Of a stretch of DNA of 33,639 bases, positions 22,728 through 30,948 are shown in pieces. Every line of letters begins with the position of its first letter. Position 1 is the first letter of the stretch. The position numbers and the translations under genes were made by a program. This DNA is from Acidimicrobiia bacterium (lineage in GTDB: Bacteria > Actinomycetota > Acidimicrobiia > Spongiisociales > JAENVV01). Location of the stretch: the NCBI GenBank assembly GCA_029881355.1, contig JAOUMT010000006.1, positions 1 through 33,639 of the forward strand. The letters run 5' to 3'. The notes beneath the pieces were generated by a model. That model saw nothing but the letters and a program-made list of their open reading frames with translations. It did no database searches and was not told the origin of the DNA.

Positions 22728-23698
22728 TGTGTCCCGTCCAGCACTTTGCGTTCGGCCATACCGTTGAGGATTTCCAGCACGACCCGGTTGGCCAGGAATG
22801 CCGTCACCTGTCCCGGCCCGTCGTACGGAGGCGATACCTCCACAATGTCCGCCCCCACCACGGGGAGTTCCCTGGCAAGCCGGCGGACTGTGTCGAGCAG
22901 TTCTCGTGAAGTGAGGCCGCCCGGCTCGGGCGTCCCGGTTCCCGGCGCCATTCCCGGATCGACTACATCGACATCGACCGAGATGAATATCCCCTTTGAG
23001 TCGTCACCGGCGCAGGCGGCCACGGCATCGGCCACAACCGGCCGCAGGCCGCGATCAACGATCTCGGACATCAAAAATACCTTCATGTTTTGTTCTGCCA
23101 TCCAGGAAACGGTCGGCGGCTCTGGCCAGTATCCCCGCAGGCCGATCTGAACAAAGCGATGGCCGGGAACCGCACCCGACTCGATCAACCGTCGCATGGG
23201 AGTGCCATGACCATGGAGCTGGCCGGCGTTTGTCTCACCCGTGTCGGCATGCGCGTCAAAGTGCACGAGACCGAACGACCCGGGCCCATGAACACGAGCC
23301 AAACCCGTCCCGTTTCCGTACGTCACCGAGTGATCTCCACCGAGGACGATTGGTATGGCCCCTTTGGCGGCAATCATCTCCACCGCGTCGGCTATCCGTT
23401 CGAGTCCCAGCTCCAGGTATCCGGGCGGAACCGGAACATCCCCCACATCAACCACGCGGAATTCATCAAACGGATTGATACCCGTGGGCAGGTGGGGACG
23501 GACGGCATCGGCATCGAGGTAGTCGGCCTCCCGAATCGCTTTGGGACCAAACCGAGCCCCTCCACGGTACGTCGCACCCCAATCGATCGGAGCGCCGACA
23601 ATGACCACGTCGGCTTCCCCATCGGCCAGGCCGGCGAGCTCGACCGACGGAACTCCGGCGAACGTCACGAACTGAGCGAACCGCCAAACCTCATCCAC
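22724..23698 (-). CDS. Agmatinase-like ureohydrolase (arginase family)
   Basis: A 324-residue binuclear-metal enzyme that hydrolyses a guanidino group to urea plus an amine. Metal ligands are visible as H123 in G-G-D-H-S, D148-x-H150-x-D152 in D-A-H-A-D, and D242/D244 in S-V-D-V-D-V-V-D-P. The G-T-G-T-P-E-P-G-G loop is the family signature. Agmatine is the default guess because a polyamine importer follows, but guanidinobutyrase, guanidinopropionase and guanidine hydrolase share these motifs. GTG 23698 is chosen: GAGGGG lies eight bases upstream and the start overlaps the GNAT stop by eight bases. A longer frame to 23719 adds no family sequence. It shares one operon with the oxidase and transporter. 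Confidence 0.88.
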   Translation of the reverse strand: MDEVWRFAQFVTFAGVPSVELAGLADGEADVVIVGAPIDWGATYRGGARFGPKAIREADYLDADAVRPHLPTGINPFDEFRVVDVGDVPVPPGYLELGLERIADAVEMIAAKGAIPIVLGGDHSVTYGNGTGLARVHGPGSFGLVHFDAHADTGETNAGQLHGHGTPMRRLIESGAVPGHRFVQIGLRGYWPEPPTVSWMAEQNMKVFLMSEIVDRGLRPVVADAVAACAGDDSKGIFISVDVDVVDPGMAPGTGTPEPGGLTSRELLDTVRRLARELPVVGADIVEVSPPYDGPGQVTAFLANRVVLEILNGMAERKVLDGTQ

Positions 23699-24374
23699 GG
23701 GACATCCCCTCGACGGCACCAGCCCGCTCGGCCGCCAGTTGCTCGGCGTCGAATTCAGGGTTTCGCCACACGATCAAGCTTGCCCAACTGTCCACCGCCT
23801 GGTCCGTCCAATAGTTCTCAAGCGCACCGAGCGCCTCGAACCCGTTGGCAATCTGCATGGTCAACGTCGGGTCAAAAAGATCGCCGGCGGCTACCCGTTC
23901 CACATATTGTGCGGCGGTCATCTCGTGTTTGTGATTGGCAAATCCCGGGATGACACCGCCAGCGACCATTCCGGCTCGGTTCAACCGTTTGATGAGGTCC
24001 TTGCGCAGTTCATACAGCTGCCGTCCAATACCGAGACGCTGGTAGTCCTCCGCCACGGCGATGTCGGTGCCGTAGTACCACTCCCCAAATTCCTGGTGGT
24101 GATCGGAGCCGAGTGTGCCAACTACTTCGTCGATGTGATGCTGCGGAGCGCTGAAGTCGAAATCGACGAAACAGCCCATGGCGAACGCCACCACCCGATC
24201 GCCAGCGTCTCGGTCAACCACTACGAAGCCACCTTCTGGGAACATTTCGCACTGTTTGAGGACGCCCTCGACCGACAAGAGCTCGCCCCGGTCGGCAGTC
24301 GGAAAGGCAACAGCTTCTAGCGCGACCAGCGCATCGGCGTGCTCGGGTCGGACTTGTATGTAGTCAAGGTTCAC
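23691..24374 (-). CDS. GNAT acetyltransferase, second of two paralogues (YhcX N-domain-like)
   Basis: A 227-residue acetyltransferase paralogous to the 20599 gene. It shows W-Y-Y-G-T-D-I-A-V, the acetyl-CoA loop Q-R-L-G-I-G-R-Q-L-Y-E-L-R-K-D-L, G-V-I-P-G-F-A-N-H-K-H-E-M, N-G-F-E-A-L-G and L-I-V-W-R-N-P, plus an extra acidic/alanine-rich C-terminal tail. The two copies flank the ureohydrolase and oxidase genes, which suggests one substrate class handled at two stages or two chain lengths. The start is GTG 24374, overlapping the C45 hydrolase stop by GTGA. Its substrate is unknown; the family includes domains attached to nitrilases, so amides or amines are reasonable. Confidence 0.84.
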   Translation of the reverse strand: MNLDYIQVRPEHADALVALEAVAFPTADRGELLSVEGVLKQCEMFPEGGFVVVDRDAGDRVVAFAMGCFVDFDFSAPQHHIDEVVGTLGSDHHQEFGEWYYGTDIAVAEDYQRLGIGRQLYELRKDLIKRLNRAGMVAGGVIPGFANHKHEMTAAQYVERVAAGDLFDPTLTMQIANGFEALGALENYWTDQAVDSWASLIVWRNPEFDAEQLAAERAGAVEGMSRG

Positions 24375-25459
24375 GCTGTCGCCAGGCTAAAGAGCTCGTA
24401 CTCGTTGTCTTTCGGGAGGCCCCACACGGCCCAGAACTCCTTCGTGCGGGGACGCATGATCGCCGCCCCACAGGACTCGACGTGATAGGGGTCATATCCC
24501 ACCTGACAAATGGCTTCTTCGTCTCGGGTCACGGCCATCAGCGTCTGTTCGTCGATGTCGCCCTCCGCCAAGAGTTCGGTCGCCTTGGCGAGTCGCTTCT
24601 CGGAACTTGCTTGCAGCTGGGCGGGCCGCGGCACTTCGCGATCGGTGGCAATCGGACTCAGCGTGTGATTCGTATGGATCAAAACGTCGTTGGCGGTGAC
24701 TTCGAAGACCACCGTCGCCGTCGGCATTGCTTCCAGGTTAAAGCCCACACCTTGAGCGTCGAACACCAGATAGTTGTGAGCCCCAGCAAGGTGGGCACCC
24801 GTGATTACGTCCATGGCGTCCTTGGCCGAGGTTTGTTCGAGCGCCTTACGCACGACATGCGGCCAGGTGACCCCGGGCCGACCGTCCGCACCCGTAAGGT
24901 TGTTGATCCCTACCGCCACCCCGGCTTCGTTCATGCCAATCTGCCCCACACATCCGGTAGTCGTAAAGACCAGCGCCCGGGGCTTACCGGTAGGCCGAAC
25001 GTCCGTGAGGATGACAAAAGGCGTGGCTGTGTCATGCATGTCCCACGTCTGACCGAAGTATCCGGCCCCCTGGGCGCGATCGTCGGGCACGATGAAAGCA
25101 GTACAGTCGTCTTCGAAAACCTCCGGCGGCAATGGGCCTCCGGTGCTCGCCCGTACCGCGTCGACGAAGTCGGTAAATCCCCCGGCGACCACCATCTCGG
25201 CAGGTGACAACCCGGCGGCTTCTCCTATCGCCACCATTTCTTCGGTAAGTTCCGGGCTGAAAGCGTCGTGGAACGGTAAGCACGATTCGGCGATGGTCAG
25301 CACCTCTGATCGAGCGAGACGATTACCGCTCCAGAGACCGGACATGACCAAACCGATCCGGTCTTCGGTGTAGTGCCGGATCTCTTCTGCGAAACGTCGA
25401 CCGTGCGCGGCACCCATCGCCCCGGCCGAACCCGCAAGCTCAATTACGCGAATCGTCAC
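24371..25459 (-). CDS. Ntn-hydrolase of the C45/acyltransferase (AAT) type
   Basis: A 362-residue protein resembling peptidase family C45, which includes the acyl-CoA:6-aminopenicillanic acid acyltransferase. Such proteins are precursors that self-cleave before a nucleophilic Cys; C119 in E-D-D-C-T-A-F is the candidate. Later motifs are G-Q-T-W-D-M-H, G-Q-I-G-M-N-E-A-G-V-A-V-G-I-N-N-L, and N-H-T-L in the C-terminal half. Members hydrolyse or transfer acyl groups on amines, so in this operon it could remove or exchange an N-acyl group. It is the first gene, with GTG 25459 and a strong GAGGAG site eight bases upstream. The preceding gap to 25681 must carry the operon promoter. The function is inferred, not known. 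Confidence 0.8.
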   Translation of the reverse strand: MTIRVIELAGSAGAMGAAHGRRFAEEIRHYTEDRIGLVMSGLWSGNRLARSEVLTIAESCLPFHDAFSPELTEEMVAIGEAAGLSPAEMVVAGGFTDFVDAVRASTGGPLPPEVFEDDCTAFIVPDDRAQGAGYFGQTWDMHDTATPFVILTDVRPTGKPRALVFTTTGCVGQIGMNEAGVAVGINNLTGADGRPGVTWPHVVRKALEQTSAKDAMDVITGAHLAGAHNYLVFDAQGVGFNLEAMPTATVVFEVTANDVLIHTNHTLSPIATDREVPRPAQLQASSEKRLAKATELLAEGDIDEQTLMAVTRDEEAICQVGYDPYHVESCGAAIMRPRTKEFWAVWGLPKDNEYELFSLATA

Positions 25460-25476
25460 TAGTTACTCCTCAATAG

Positions 25477-25574
25477 CGGTGCCGCTTCGCCATACTGGCC
25501 GATCCGGCACCGTTATGCCGACGATTCGCGCCAAAAGCCGCGCACCCGCAAACGTAATGCTTGAAATACTGGCC
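25477..25574. promoter_or_regulatory. Candidate operator elements in the divergent control region
   Basis: In the gap between the ten-gene operon and the aminotransferase, a perfect eight-base inverted repeat CGGTGCCG (25477-25484) / CGGCACCG (25505-25512) encloses 20 bases, just upstream of the operon's Shine-Dalgarno. A nine-base direct repeat ATACTGGCC occurs at 25492-25500 and 25566-25574, the first copy inside the inverted repeat. These are candidate regulator sites; no regulator gene is adjacent. Clear promoter boxes for either direction were not found. Confidence 0.4.
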
Positions 25575-25681
25575 CCGATTATCGATATGGTCGATTTCCA
25601 CTTGATTCTTGCAGGATTCGCTCGGCGATCCGTCCAGTCAACTAAGGTCCGAGCAGATCGTCAAGCCGTTCGGAGAAGCTC

Positions 25682-27034
25682 GTGTCGCATATCACCCAGG
25701 CCGCCGCTGACCACCTGCTCGTGCCCTATCAGGAGTTTGACACAGATCCCAACAACCGACTCGTCATTGAGTACGGCGACGGAGCACACCTGGTTGACAC
25801 GGAAGGCAACCGGTACCTCGACGCCATCGGCGGTATGTGGTGCACCAACATCGGCCTGGCCCAGGACGAAATGGTCGAAGCGGTATCGGAGCAGATGCGC
25901 AAGCTGGCTTATGCCAACCCGTTCGGGGACATGATGGGCGTGCCTGCGGCCGAATTGGCCGCCAAACTGGCTACTCTCACCCCGGCCGGACTCAACCACA
26001 CGTTCTTCAGCACGGGCGGATCGACCGCCATCGACGCAGCGTATCGCCTTACCCAGTTTTATCACGCCGTGCGGGGTAACCGCGATAAGCGCCACGTCAT
26101 CTCCCGCACCGACGCTTACCACGGGACCACCTACGCGGCAGTGTCGATCGGGGGCAAGCCAACCGACCACACGAGCTATTTCAATTACATGAGCGACGTT
26201 CACCATCTCCAGTCGCCGAACTACTACCGCCATGGCGCCGGACGCACCGAGGCTGAATTCGCCGCCGATCTCGTCGCCGAGTTCGAGGCAAAAGTGGCCG
26301 AGCTGGGTGGGCCAGGATCGGTCGGAGCGTTCTTCGCCGAGCCCATCATGGGATCCGGCGGCGTGGTGCTACCACCAGACAACTACCTGCGCCGGATTTG
26401 GGAACGGTGCCGCGAATGGGACATCCTCTACGTGTCCGACGAAGTGGTTACGGGCTTCGGTCGACTCGGCGAGTGGTTTGTGTCAGAGAAGATCTTCGGC
26501 ATCACTCCCGACATCATCACTTCCGCAAAAGGGCTCACCTCCGGTTACGTCCCGTTGGGCGCAACGATCTATTCGGATGCGATCCATGAAGTCATTTCGG
26601 AACCCGGCCACGGTCGTTACTTCGGGGTCGGCTACACGTACTCGGGACATCCGGTGTCATGTGCGGCAGCCCTCAAGAACATCGAGATCATCGAGCGACA
26701 CGGGATCCTTGAGCAGGTCCGCCAGACCGGGCCGTACTTCATGGAGCAATTGGCAAGCCTGTCGGATCTGGCCATCGTCGGCGACGTCCGCGGTTCCCAT
26801 CTGATGGCGTGCGTCGAGTTCGTAGCCGACAAGGAGACGAAGGCGCCGTTCCCGGCCGCCATCGACATCGGCAAGCTCGTCGCTAGGGAAGCACAGAAAC
26901 GAGGTCTGATCGTCCGCCCGATCGGCAACCTCAACGTCATGTCGCCCGCGTTGACCATCAGCAAATCCGACCTCGACCAGATCGTCTCCATACTCCGTCA
27001 ATCCATCATCGCAGCGCAGGCACTAGTCACGTGA
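25682..27034 (+). CDS. Class III (omega) aminotransferase, putrescine/diamine type likely
   Basis: A 450-residue fold-type I PLP enzyme. N-terminal D-A-I-G-G-M-W-C-T-N-I-G and S-T-G-G-S-T-A-I-D-A-A are typical of omega-amine:pyruvate aminotransferases. The cofactor Asp is in V-S-D-E-V-V-T-G-F-G-R, and the Schiff-base Lys is K283 in T-S-A-K-G-L-T-S-G-Y-V-P-L-G. Such enzymes move the terminal amine of putrescine, cadaverine, beta-alanine or taurine to pyruvate. Divergent transcription from the polyamine operon supports a diamine substrate. The start is GTG 25682 with GGAG at 25672-25675. Its stop overlaps the luciferase-like gene by GTGA, so the two are coupled. Confidence 0.9.
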   Translation: MSHITQAAADHLLVPYQEFDTDPNNRLVIEYGDGAHLVDTEGNRYLDAIGGMWCTNIGLAQDEMVEAVSEQMRKLAYANPFGDMMGVPAAELAAKLATLTPAGLNHTFFSTGGSTAIDAAYRLTQFYHAVRGNRDKRHVISRTDAYHGTTYAAVSIGGKPTDHTSYFNYMSDVHHLQSPNYYRHGAGRTEAEFAADLVAEFEAKVAELGGPGSVGAFFAEPIMGSGGVVLPPDNYLRRIWERCREWDILYVSDEVVTGFGRLGEWFVSEKIFGITPDIITSAKGLTSGYVPLGATIYSDAIHEVISEPGHGRYFGVGYTYSGHPVSCAAALKNIEIIERHGILEQVRQTGPYFMEQLASLSDLAIVGDVRGSHLMACVEFVADKETKAPFPAAIDIGKLVAREAQKRGLIVRPIGNLNVMSPALTISKSDLDQIVSILRQSIIAAQALVT

Positions 27035-27930
27035 AGGTAGGAGTCCAGCTTCCGGAAGTGGAGCGTGAGGTCCGCTGGCCGGAACTCGCTCAAATGTGTC
27101 ATCTCATCGAGGATGCAGGGTTCGACTCCATCTGGGTAGGTGATCATCTGCTGTACCGCACCGAGGCTCGGGGTCCTCATGGCCCCTGGGAAGCCTGGTC
27201 ACAAATGGCAGCCGCCGCTGCGATCACCGAACGCGTCGAGATCGGCCCATTGGTGGCCGCAACGTCATTCCATGCTCCGGCCATGCTGGCCAAGAAGGCG
27301 TCCACCCTCGACGAAATCTCCCAGGGTCGATTCATCCTTGGATTGGGTGCTGGATGGAACGAGACCGAATATGAAGCGTTCGGCTTCCCGTACGACCGGC
27401 GCGCCAGTCGGTTCGAAGCCGCGTTTGACATCATTCGACGACTCCTTGACGGCGAGGAGGTCACCCACCATTCCGAGTTCTATGATGTCGAAAGGTGCGT
27501 TCTGCTGCCCCCGGGACCGACCGCCCGGTTGCCGTTGCTCATCGGTTCCGTCGGTCCCCGGGTGCTCGGTATGACCGCCCCGTACATGACCATGTGGAAC
27601 GCCTGGTATTCCTGGTATGCCAATCGACCAGATGGACTTCCCCCTCTCCTGGAGAACGTCTTCGAGATCCTCGCGGCAGCGGGAAGAGATCCGGCAGATG
27701 TGGAAATGACAACGGCGATTCTGATGCAGTTTCCCGGCGGCGAGGGCCGCATGCAAGCAGAGCCGCAGTTCGAGGCGAGTCCATTGACCGGGTCACCGGC
27801 TGAGCTGGCCGACTGGCTCCACCAGTGGGATGCGGCCGGAATCAGTCATGTGCAGCTGGTGCTCGACCCGATCACGCTCGATTCGGTCACCCAGGCCGCC
27901 CGGGTGCTTGAAGCCTTTCGAGCTCGATGA
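27031..27930 (+). CDS. Luciferase-like flavin/F420-dependent oxidoreductase
   Basis: A 299-residue TIM-barrel protein of the bacterial luciferase-like (LLM) family. Landmarks are V-G-V-Q-L-P at the first strand, E-D-A-G-F-D-S-I-W-V-G-D-H, the phosphate-binding L-G-L-G-A-G-W-N-E-T-E-Y, Y-D-R-R-A-S-R-F-E near 125, and the C-terminal S-P-L-T-G-S-P-A-E-L-A-D-W. The family uses FMN or F420, and the cofactor cannot be decided here; actinobacteria often use F420. It is translationally coupled to the aminotransferase (GTGA at 27031-27034), so it may act on the aldehyde or amine product. It ends two bases before the convergent GNAT. Confidence 0.86.
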   Translation: MKVGVQLPEVEREVRWPELAQMCHLIEDAGFDSIWVGDHLLYRTEARGPHGPWEAWSQMAAAAAITERVEIGPLVAATSFHAPAMLAKKASTLDEISQGRFILGLGAGWNETEYEAFGFPYDRRASRFEAAFDIIRRLLDGEEVTHHSEFYDVERCVLLPPGPTARLPLLIGSVGPRVLGMTAPYMTMWNAWYSWYANRPDGLPPLLENVFEILAAAGRDPADVEMTTAILMQFPGGEGRMQAEPQFEASPLTGSPAELADWLHQWDAAGISHVQLVLDPITLDSVTQAARVLEAFRAR

Positions 27931-27932
27931 GT

Positions 27933-28943
27933 TCAAGCGATCTCCAGAGCCGACCAATCGCTGCCGGCTACCGGCTTTCCGTAGCTCGTCGAGGACTTGT
28001 CCAGCTGAAATCCGTGACGTTCGTACAGTCCCAACGCCCCCGTTTTCGAGGCCGAATCGACACCGAGAATCGCGTACTGGTAGCCGGCCGCAGCCACTCG
28101 CTCCATCCAGTCGACGATCAGAGCTGAGGCGATCCCCCGGTTGCGGTAACCCCGGCGAGTCCCGATGATGTCAGCCCAAACCTCGGTGCGTCCCTTGTCC
28201 TCGAAGTCATGCGGAAAGCATCCAGCCAAGAGGAGCCCGACTACATCGTCGCCGTCCATGACCACACTTGACAGGTCGGCTCGAAACGAATCACCGCCGA
28301 CGTAGTATCTCCGCCATCGCTCCTCCGTGACGGGTTGGGACCCCCAGTGATCGCGAAACGAGTCGTTGTTCGCCTGTCGAGTCGCCTCCGCCATGGTCGG
28401 CTCGTAGGCCACCAGTGCCAGCGCAGGGTCGAGTGCGGCCGCCACGATCGGCTTTGACAGCTCCCGAGTCATCTCAAACCAATGTCTCACCGGTCGATAC
28501 CCCCGGTCGACAAAGAACGCCACCTGCTCCTGCTGGGTGTCATACAAAGTTTCCCAATGGAACTTCGCGAGATCATCGGGCATCTCCAGCAGACGCTCGG
28601 TGGCCCGGGCCTCTCGCCAACTGTGAACAGCCGAACCGATGCCTCGTCCACGATGGTCTGGTCGGACGGCTCCCCATCCCGCCGCCCGCCACAAGGAGGT
28701 CGCCGGAGGAATCTGCACAAACGCCACCGCCACCGCCGAGCCGTCGTCGTGGATGGCGATCACCCCGTCCTGAGAAGGATCGTCGTCGGGGTCCGCCAAC
28801 TCCTGTACCCACTCCTCTTCGACCATCCGATAGCCCCCATCGGCCTCAAAGCAGGCATTCCACAAGTCTGTGCAAAGGGGGGCGTCGCTGCGTTCCAGCG
28901 GGCGCCACGCCACCGAATCGATGAGCGGTAGGTGGGAGGACAT
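27933..28943 (-). CDS. Tandem GNAT acetyltransferase (mycothiol synthase-like architecture)
   Basis: A 336-residue protein with two GNAT domains. The first domain's acetyl-CoA motif is R-P-D-H-R-G-R-G-I-G-S-A at about 94-105. The second domain has T-R-R-G-Y-R-N-R-G-I-A-S-A-L near 270, with L-G-V-D-S-A-S-K-T-G-A-L-G-L-Y-E-R-H-G-F after it, the canonical C-terminal GNAT pattern. Mycothiol synthase MshD has this arrangement, but most tandem GNATs act on other amines, so the general name is kept. A -10-like TAACGT ends six bases before the minus-strand ATG 28943, with no Shine-Dalgarno, so it is probably leaderless. It diverges from the cupredoxin lipoprotein gene. Confidence 0.83.
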   Translation of the reverse strand: MSSHLPLIDSVAWRPLERSDAPLCTDLWNACFEADGGYRMVEEEWVQELADPDDDPSQDGVIAIHDDGSAVAVAFVQIPPATSLWRAAGWGAVRPDHRGRGIGSAVHSWREARATERLLEMPDDLAKFHWETLYDTQQEQVAFFVDRGYRPVRHWFEMTRELSKPIVAAALDPALALVAYEPTMAEATRQANNDSFRDHWGSQPVTEERWRRYYVGGDSFRADLSSVVMDGDDVVGLLLAGCFPHDFEDKGRTEVWADIIGTRRGYRNRGIASALIVDWMERVAAAGYQYAILGVDSASKTGALGLYERHGFQLDKSSTSYGKPVAGSDWSALEIA

Positions 28944-28949
28944 GAGAGA

Positions 28950-28999
28950 ACGTTAACAAGCCGTGACAACCGGGGTCGAAGGATTTCGATCGCTAGTCT
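28950..28999. promoter_or_regulatory. Back-to-back -10 boxes of the divergent GNAT and cupredoxin genes
   Basis: On the minus strand TAACGT (28955-28950) ends six bases before ATG 28943. On the plus strand TAGTCT (28994-28999) ends seven bases before GTG 29007. Both distances fit leaderless starts. No Shine-Dalgarno is present in either direction and no strong -35 was seen. Confidence 0.45.
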
Positions 29000-29006
29000 C
29001 CCGACC

Positions 29007-30947
29007 GTGAAACGCTCCTGGCCGCTCTGGGTACTGCTCCTGGTGGTTGTCGCCGCCTGCAGCAGCAACCAGGCATCACCACAAGATGAGACAGACACGG
29101 TGGTGATGCGAGACAATGTCTTCGATCAGGACGTCTACGTCGTAGACGTCGGAACTACGGTCACATTCGTCAATGAAGGCCGCAACATTCACAATGCTGT
29201 CGATTCGGGCGGGGCGTGGTCCACTGAGGAGAGCTTCGGCGAATTGGCCATGAACGCGGGCGACTCCACGGAGATCACGTTCACCGAACCGGGCGAGTAC
29301 CTGTTCGTGTGCACGTTCCACTCCGCCAATGGGACCGGTATGGTGGCGACGCTGATTGTTCAGGAACCCGGCGCGGAAACCCCGGTCGAAGCGATCGCAC
29401 CGGTCGTCACCGACCAGTCGGCGGCAGCTTCCGGAATCACCCGCAACGTTCCAGCCGACTATCCGACCATCCAAGCGGCTGTCGATGCCGCCGGTCCCGG
29501 TGACCTCATTCTGATCGCTCCGGGCACGTACCGCGAGGAGGTCGCGGTCACCACCGAGAATCTAGTCATCAGAGGAGAAGACCGTAATACGACCGTGATC
29601 GACGGCGAACGAGTCCGCTCGAACGGCATCCTCATCACTGCCGACGGCGTCGCTGTCGAAAACCTCACCGTGATCAATCCGGTCGGCAACGGGGTGTTCT
29701 GGACCGGGGTCACCGGCTTCCGGGGTTCCTACCTGACCACGATTTATGCAGGCAACTACGGTATCTACGCCTTCGACTCGTCGGATGGGCTCATCGAGTA
29801 TTCGCTTGGTTCCGGGGCTCCTGACTCCGGGTTCTACGTTGGTCAGTGCGATCCGTGCAACGCAATCGTCACCAACGTGATTGCCGAATACAACGGCATG
29901 GGTTATTCCGGTACCAACGCCTCAACCGAGATGTATCTCATCAATTCGGTCTGGCGCCATAACGGCGCCGGTCTCGTTCCCAATACGCTCGACGGCGAAG
30001 AACTGGCCCCGTTCCACGACATCACCATCGTCGGGAACCTCATACACGACAACAGCCGAACGGACGTCCCCTTCAAGAACGCTACGTGGCCGTCGTTCGG
30101 TAACGGAATCATCATGGCTGGCGGCAACACGTCGCTCGTGGAGCGAAACCGAGTGGTCAACCACCTGGGGAATGGCATAGTGATATCGCCCAACCTCGAT
30201 GAGCGTTTCTGGTTCTCAGGTGGCAACATCATCAGAGACAATGTTGTCGAGGGCAGCGGCCGGGCGGATCTGGCGCTCGCCGGCCTCGCCGACGGAGACA
30301 ACTGTTTTGAAGGCAACACCCATGAGACTTCGCTGCCCGTGGGGCTCGAACTCAGCCAACCCTGCGAAGGGATTCGCTTCCCGGTGCTGTACGAATTAGC
30401 CGGGACGTTGGAACCGCTCGGTCGGGTCGCGCAGAACGGCACCGGATCACGGCCAAACGCACCGGTCGGATCCACCCCCCCGCCGGAGCCCCAGGACCAA
30501 ATGCCGGGCGGGGCCGACGCCGCCGTCCGCCCGGCCGTCGACGTATTCGCCTCGTATCCACTTGATCTGCAGTCGCTGACCGTACCGGAGCTTCCGGATG
30601 GCGTTACCGTTACCCAACAGAAAGGGGTCACCGTGTTCGGACTCTCATTGGCAATGGGCGCCTGGTCCATATTTTTCGGGCTCTGGGCATATCTCATGCC
30701 GTTCATGCTCTTCGCGGCGCTGCTGGCGATCGGACTCTGGGACCTGACCCGTTCCGACGCGCGATCGAAGGGTGCGACGATCGGTTGGATCCTGGTGCAA
30801 CTGCTCATCCCCTTCGTTGGAGTGCTCGCCTACTTTCTCTTCGGAAGCTCGCTGCCGAAGTGGCAGCGCTACTCGATTGCCATCGGTGGGCTTGGCTCGT
30901 ATCTCGTTCTGATCGGAATCGGCGCTCTGGTAGGCGGCATCGTCTGA
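29007..30947 (+). CDS. Lipoprotein with cupredoxin, parallel beta-helix and C-terminal membrane segments
   Basis: A 646-residue three-part protein. A signal peptide ends in the lipobox V-A-A-C with C18. A cupredoxin domain (about 30-120) carries a full type-1 copper set: H62, C102, H105 and M112 in V-C-T-F-H-S-A-N-G-T-G-M. Residues about 145-490 are a right-handed beta-helix of the NosD/CASH type, opening P-A-D-Y-P-T-I-Q-A-A-V-D-A-A and rich in N/G turns. A Pro-rich linker leads to about four membrane helices with a PLDc_N-like G-W-I-L-V-Q-L-L-I-P-F-V-G-V-L-A-Y-F-L-F-G. It is thus anchored at both ends. The start is GTG 29007 from its -10 spacing. It precedes the multicopper oxidase by one base, so it is a probable electron-transfer or copper partner. 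Confidence 0.85.
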   Translation: MKRSWPLWVLLLVVVAACSSNQASPQDETDTVVMRDNVFDQDVYVVDVGTTVTFVNEGRNIHNAVDSGGAWSTEESFGELAMNAGDSTEITFTEPGEYLFVCTFHSANGTGMVATLIVQEPGAETPVEAIAPVVTDQSAAASGITRNVPADYPTIQAAVDAAGPGDLILIAPGTYREEVAVTTENLVIRGEDRNTTVIDGERVRSNGILITADGVAVENLTVINPVGNGVFWTGVTGFRGSYLTTIYAGNYGIYAFDSSDGLIEYSLGSGAPDSGFYVGQCDPCNAIVTNVIAEYNGMGYSGTNASTEMYLINSVWRHNGAGLVPNTLDGEELAPFHDITIVGNLIHDNSRTDVPFKNATWPSFGNGIIMAGGNTSLVERNRVVNHLGNGIVISPNLDERFWFSGGNIIRDNVVEGSGRADLALAGLADGDNCFEGNTHETSLPVGLELSQPCEGIRFPVLYELAGTLEPLGRVAQNGTGSRPNAPVGSTPPPEPQDQMPGGADAAVRPAVDVFASYPLDLQSLTVPELPDGVTVTQQKGVTVFGLSLAMGAWSIFFGLWAYLMPFMLFAALLAIGLWDLTRSDARSKGATIGWILVQLLIPFVGVLAYFLFGSSLPKWQRYSIAIGGLGSYLVLIGIGALVGGIV

Positions 30948-30948
30948 A

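Noticed and set aside
22137-23150. 337-codon frame opposite the oxidase and ureohydrolase genes
   Set aside because: Opposite-strand shadow; both sense genes carry complete family motifs and the antisense translation has none.
29903-30808. 301-codon frame antisense to the cupredoxin/beta-helix gene
   Set aside because: Ser/Pro-rich translation typical of the reverse strand of a GC-rich gene; no start signal.
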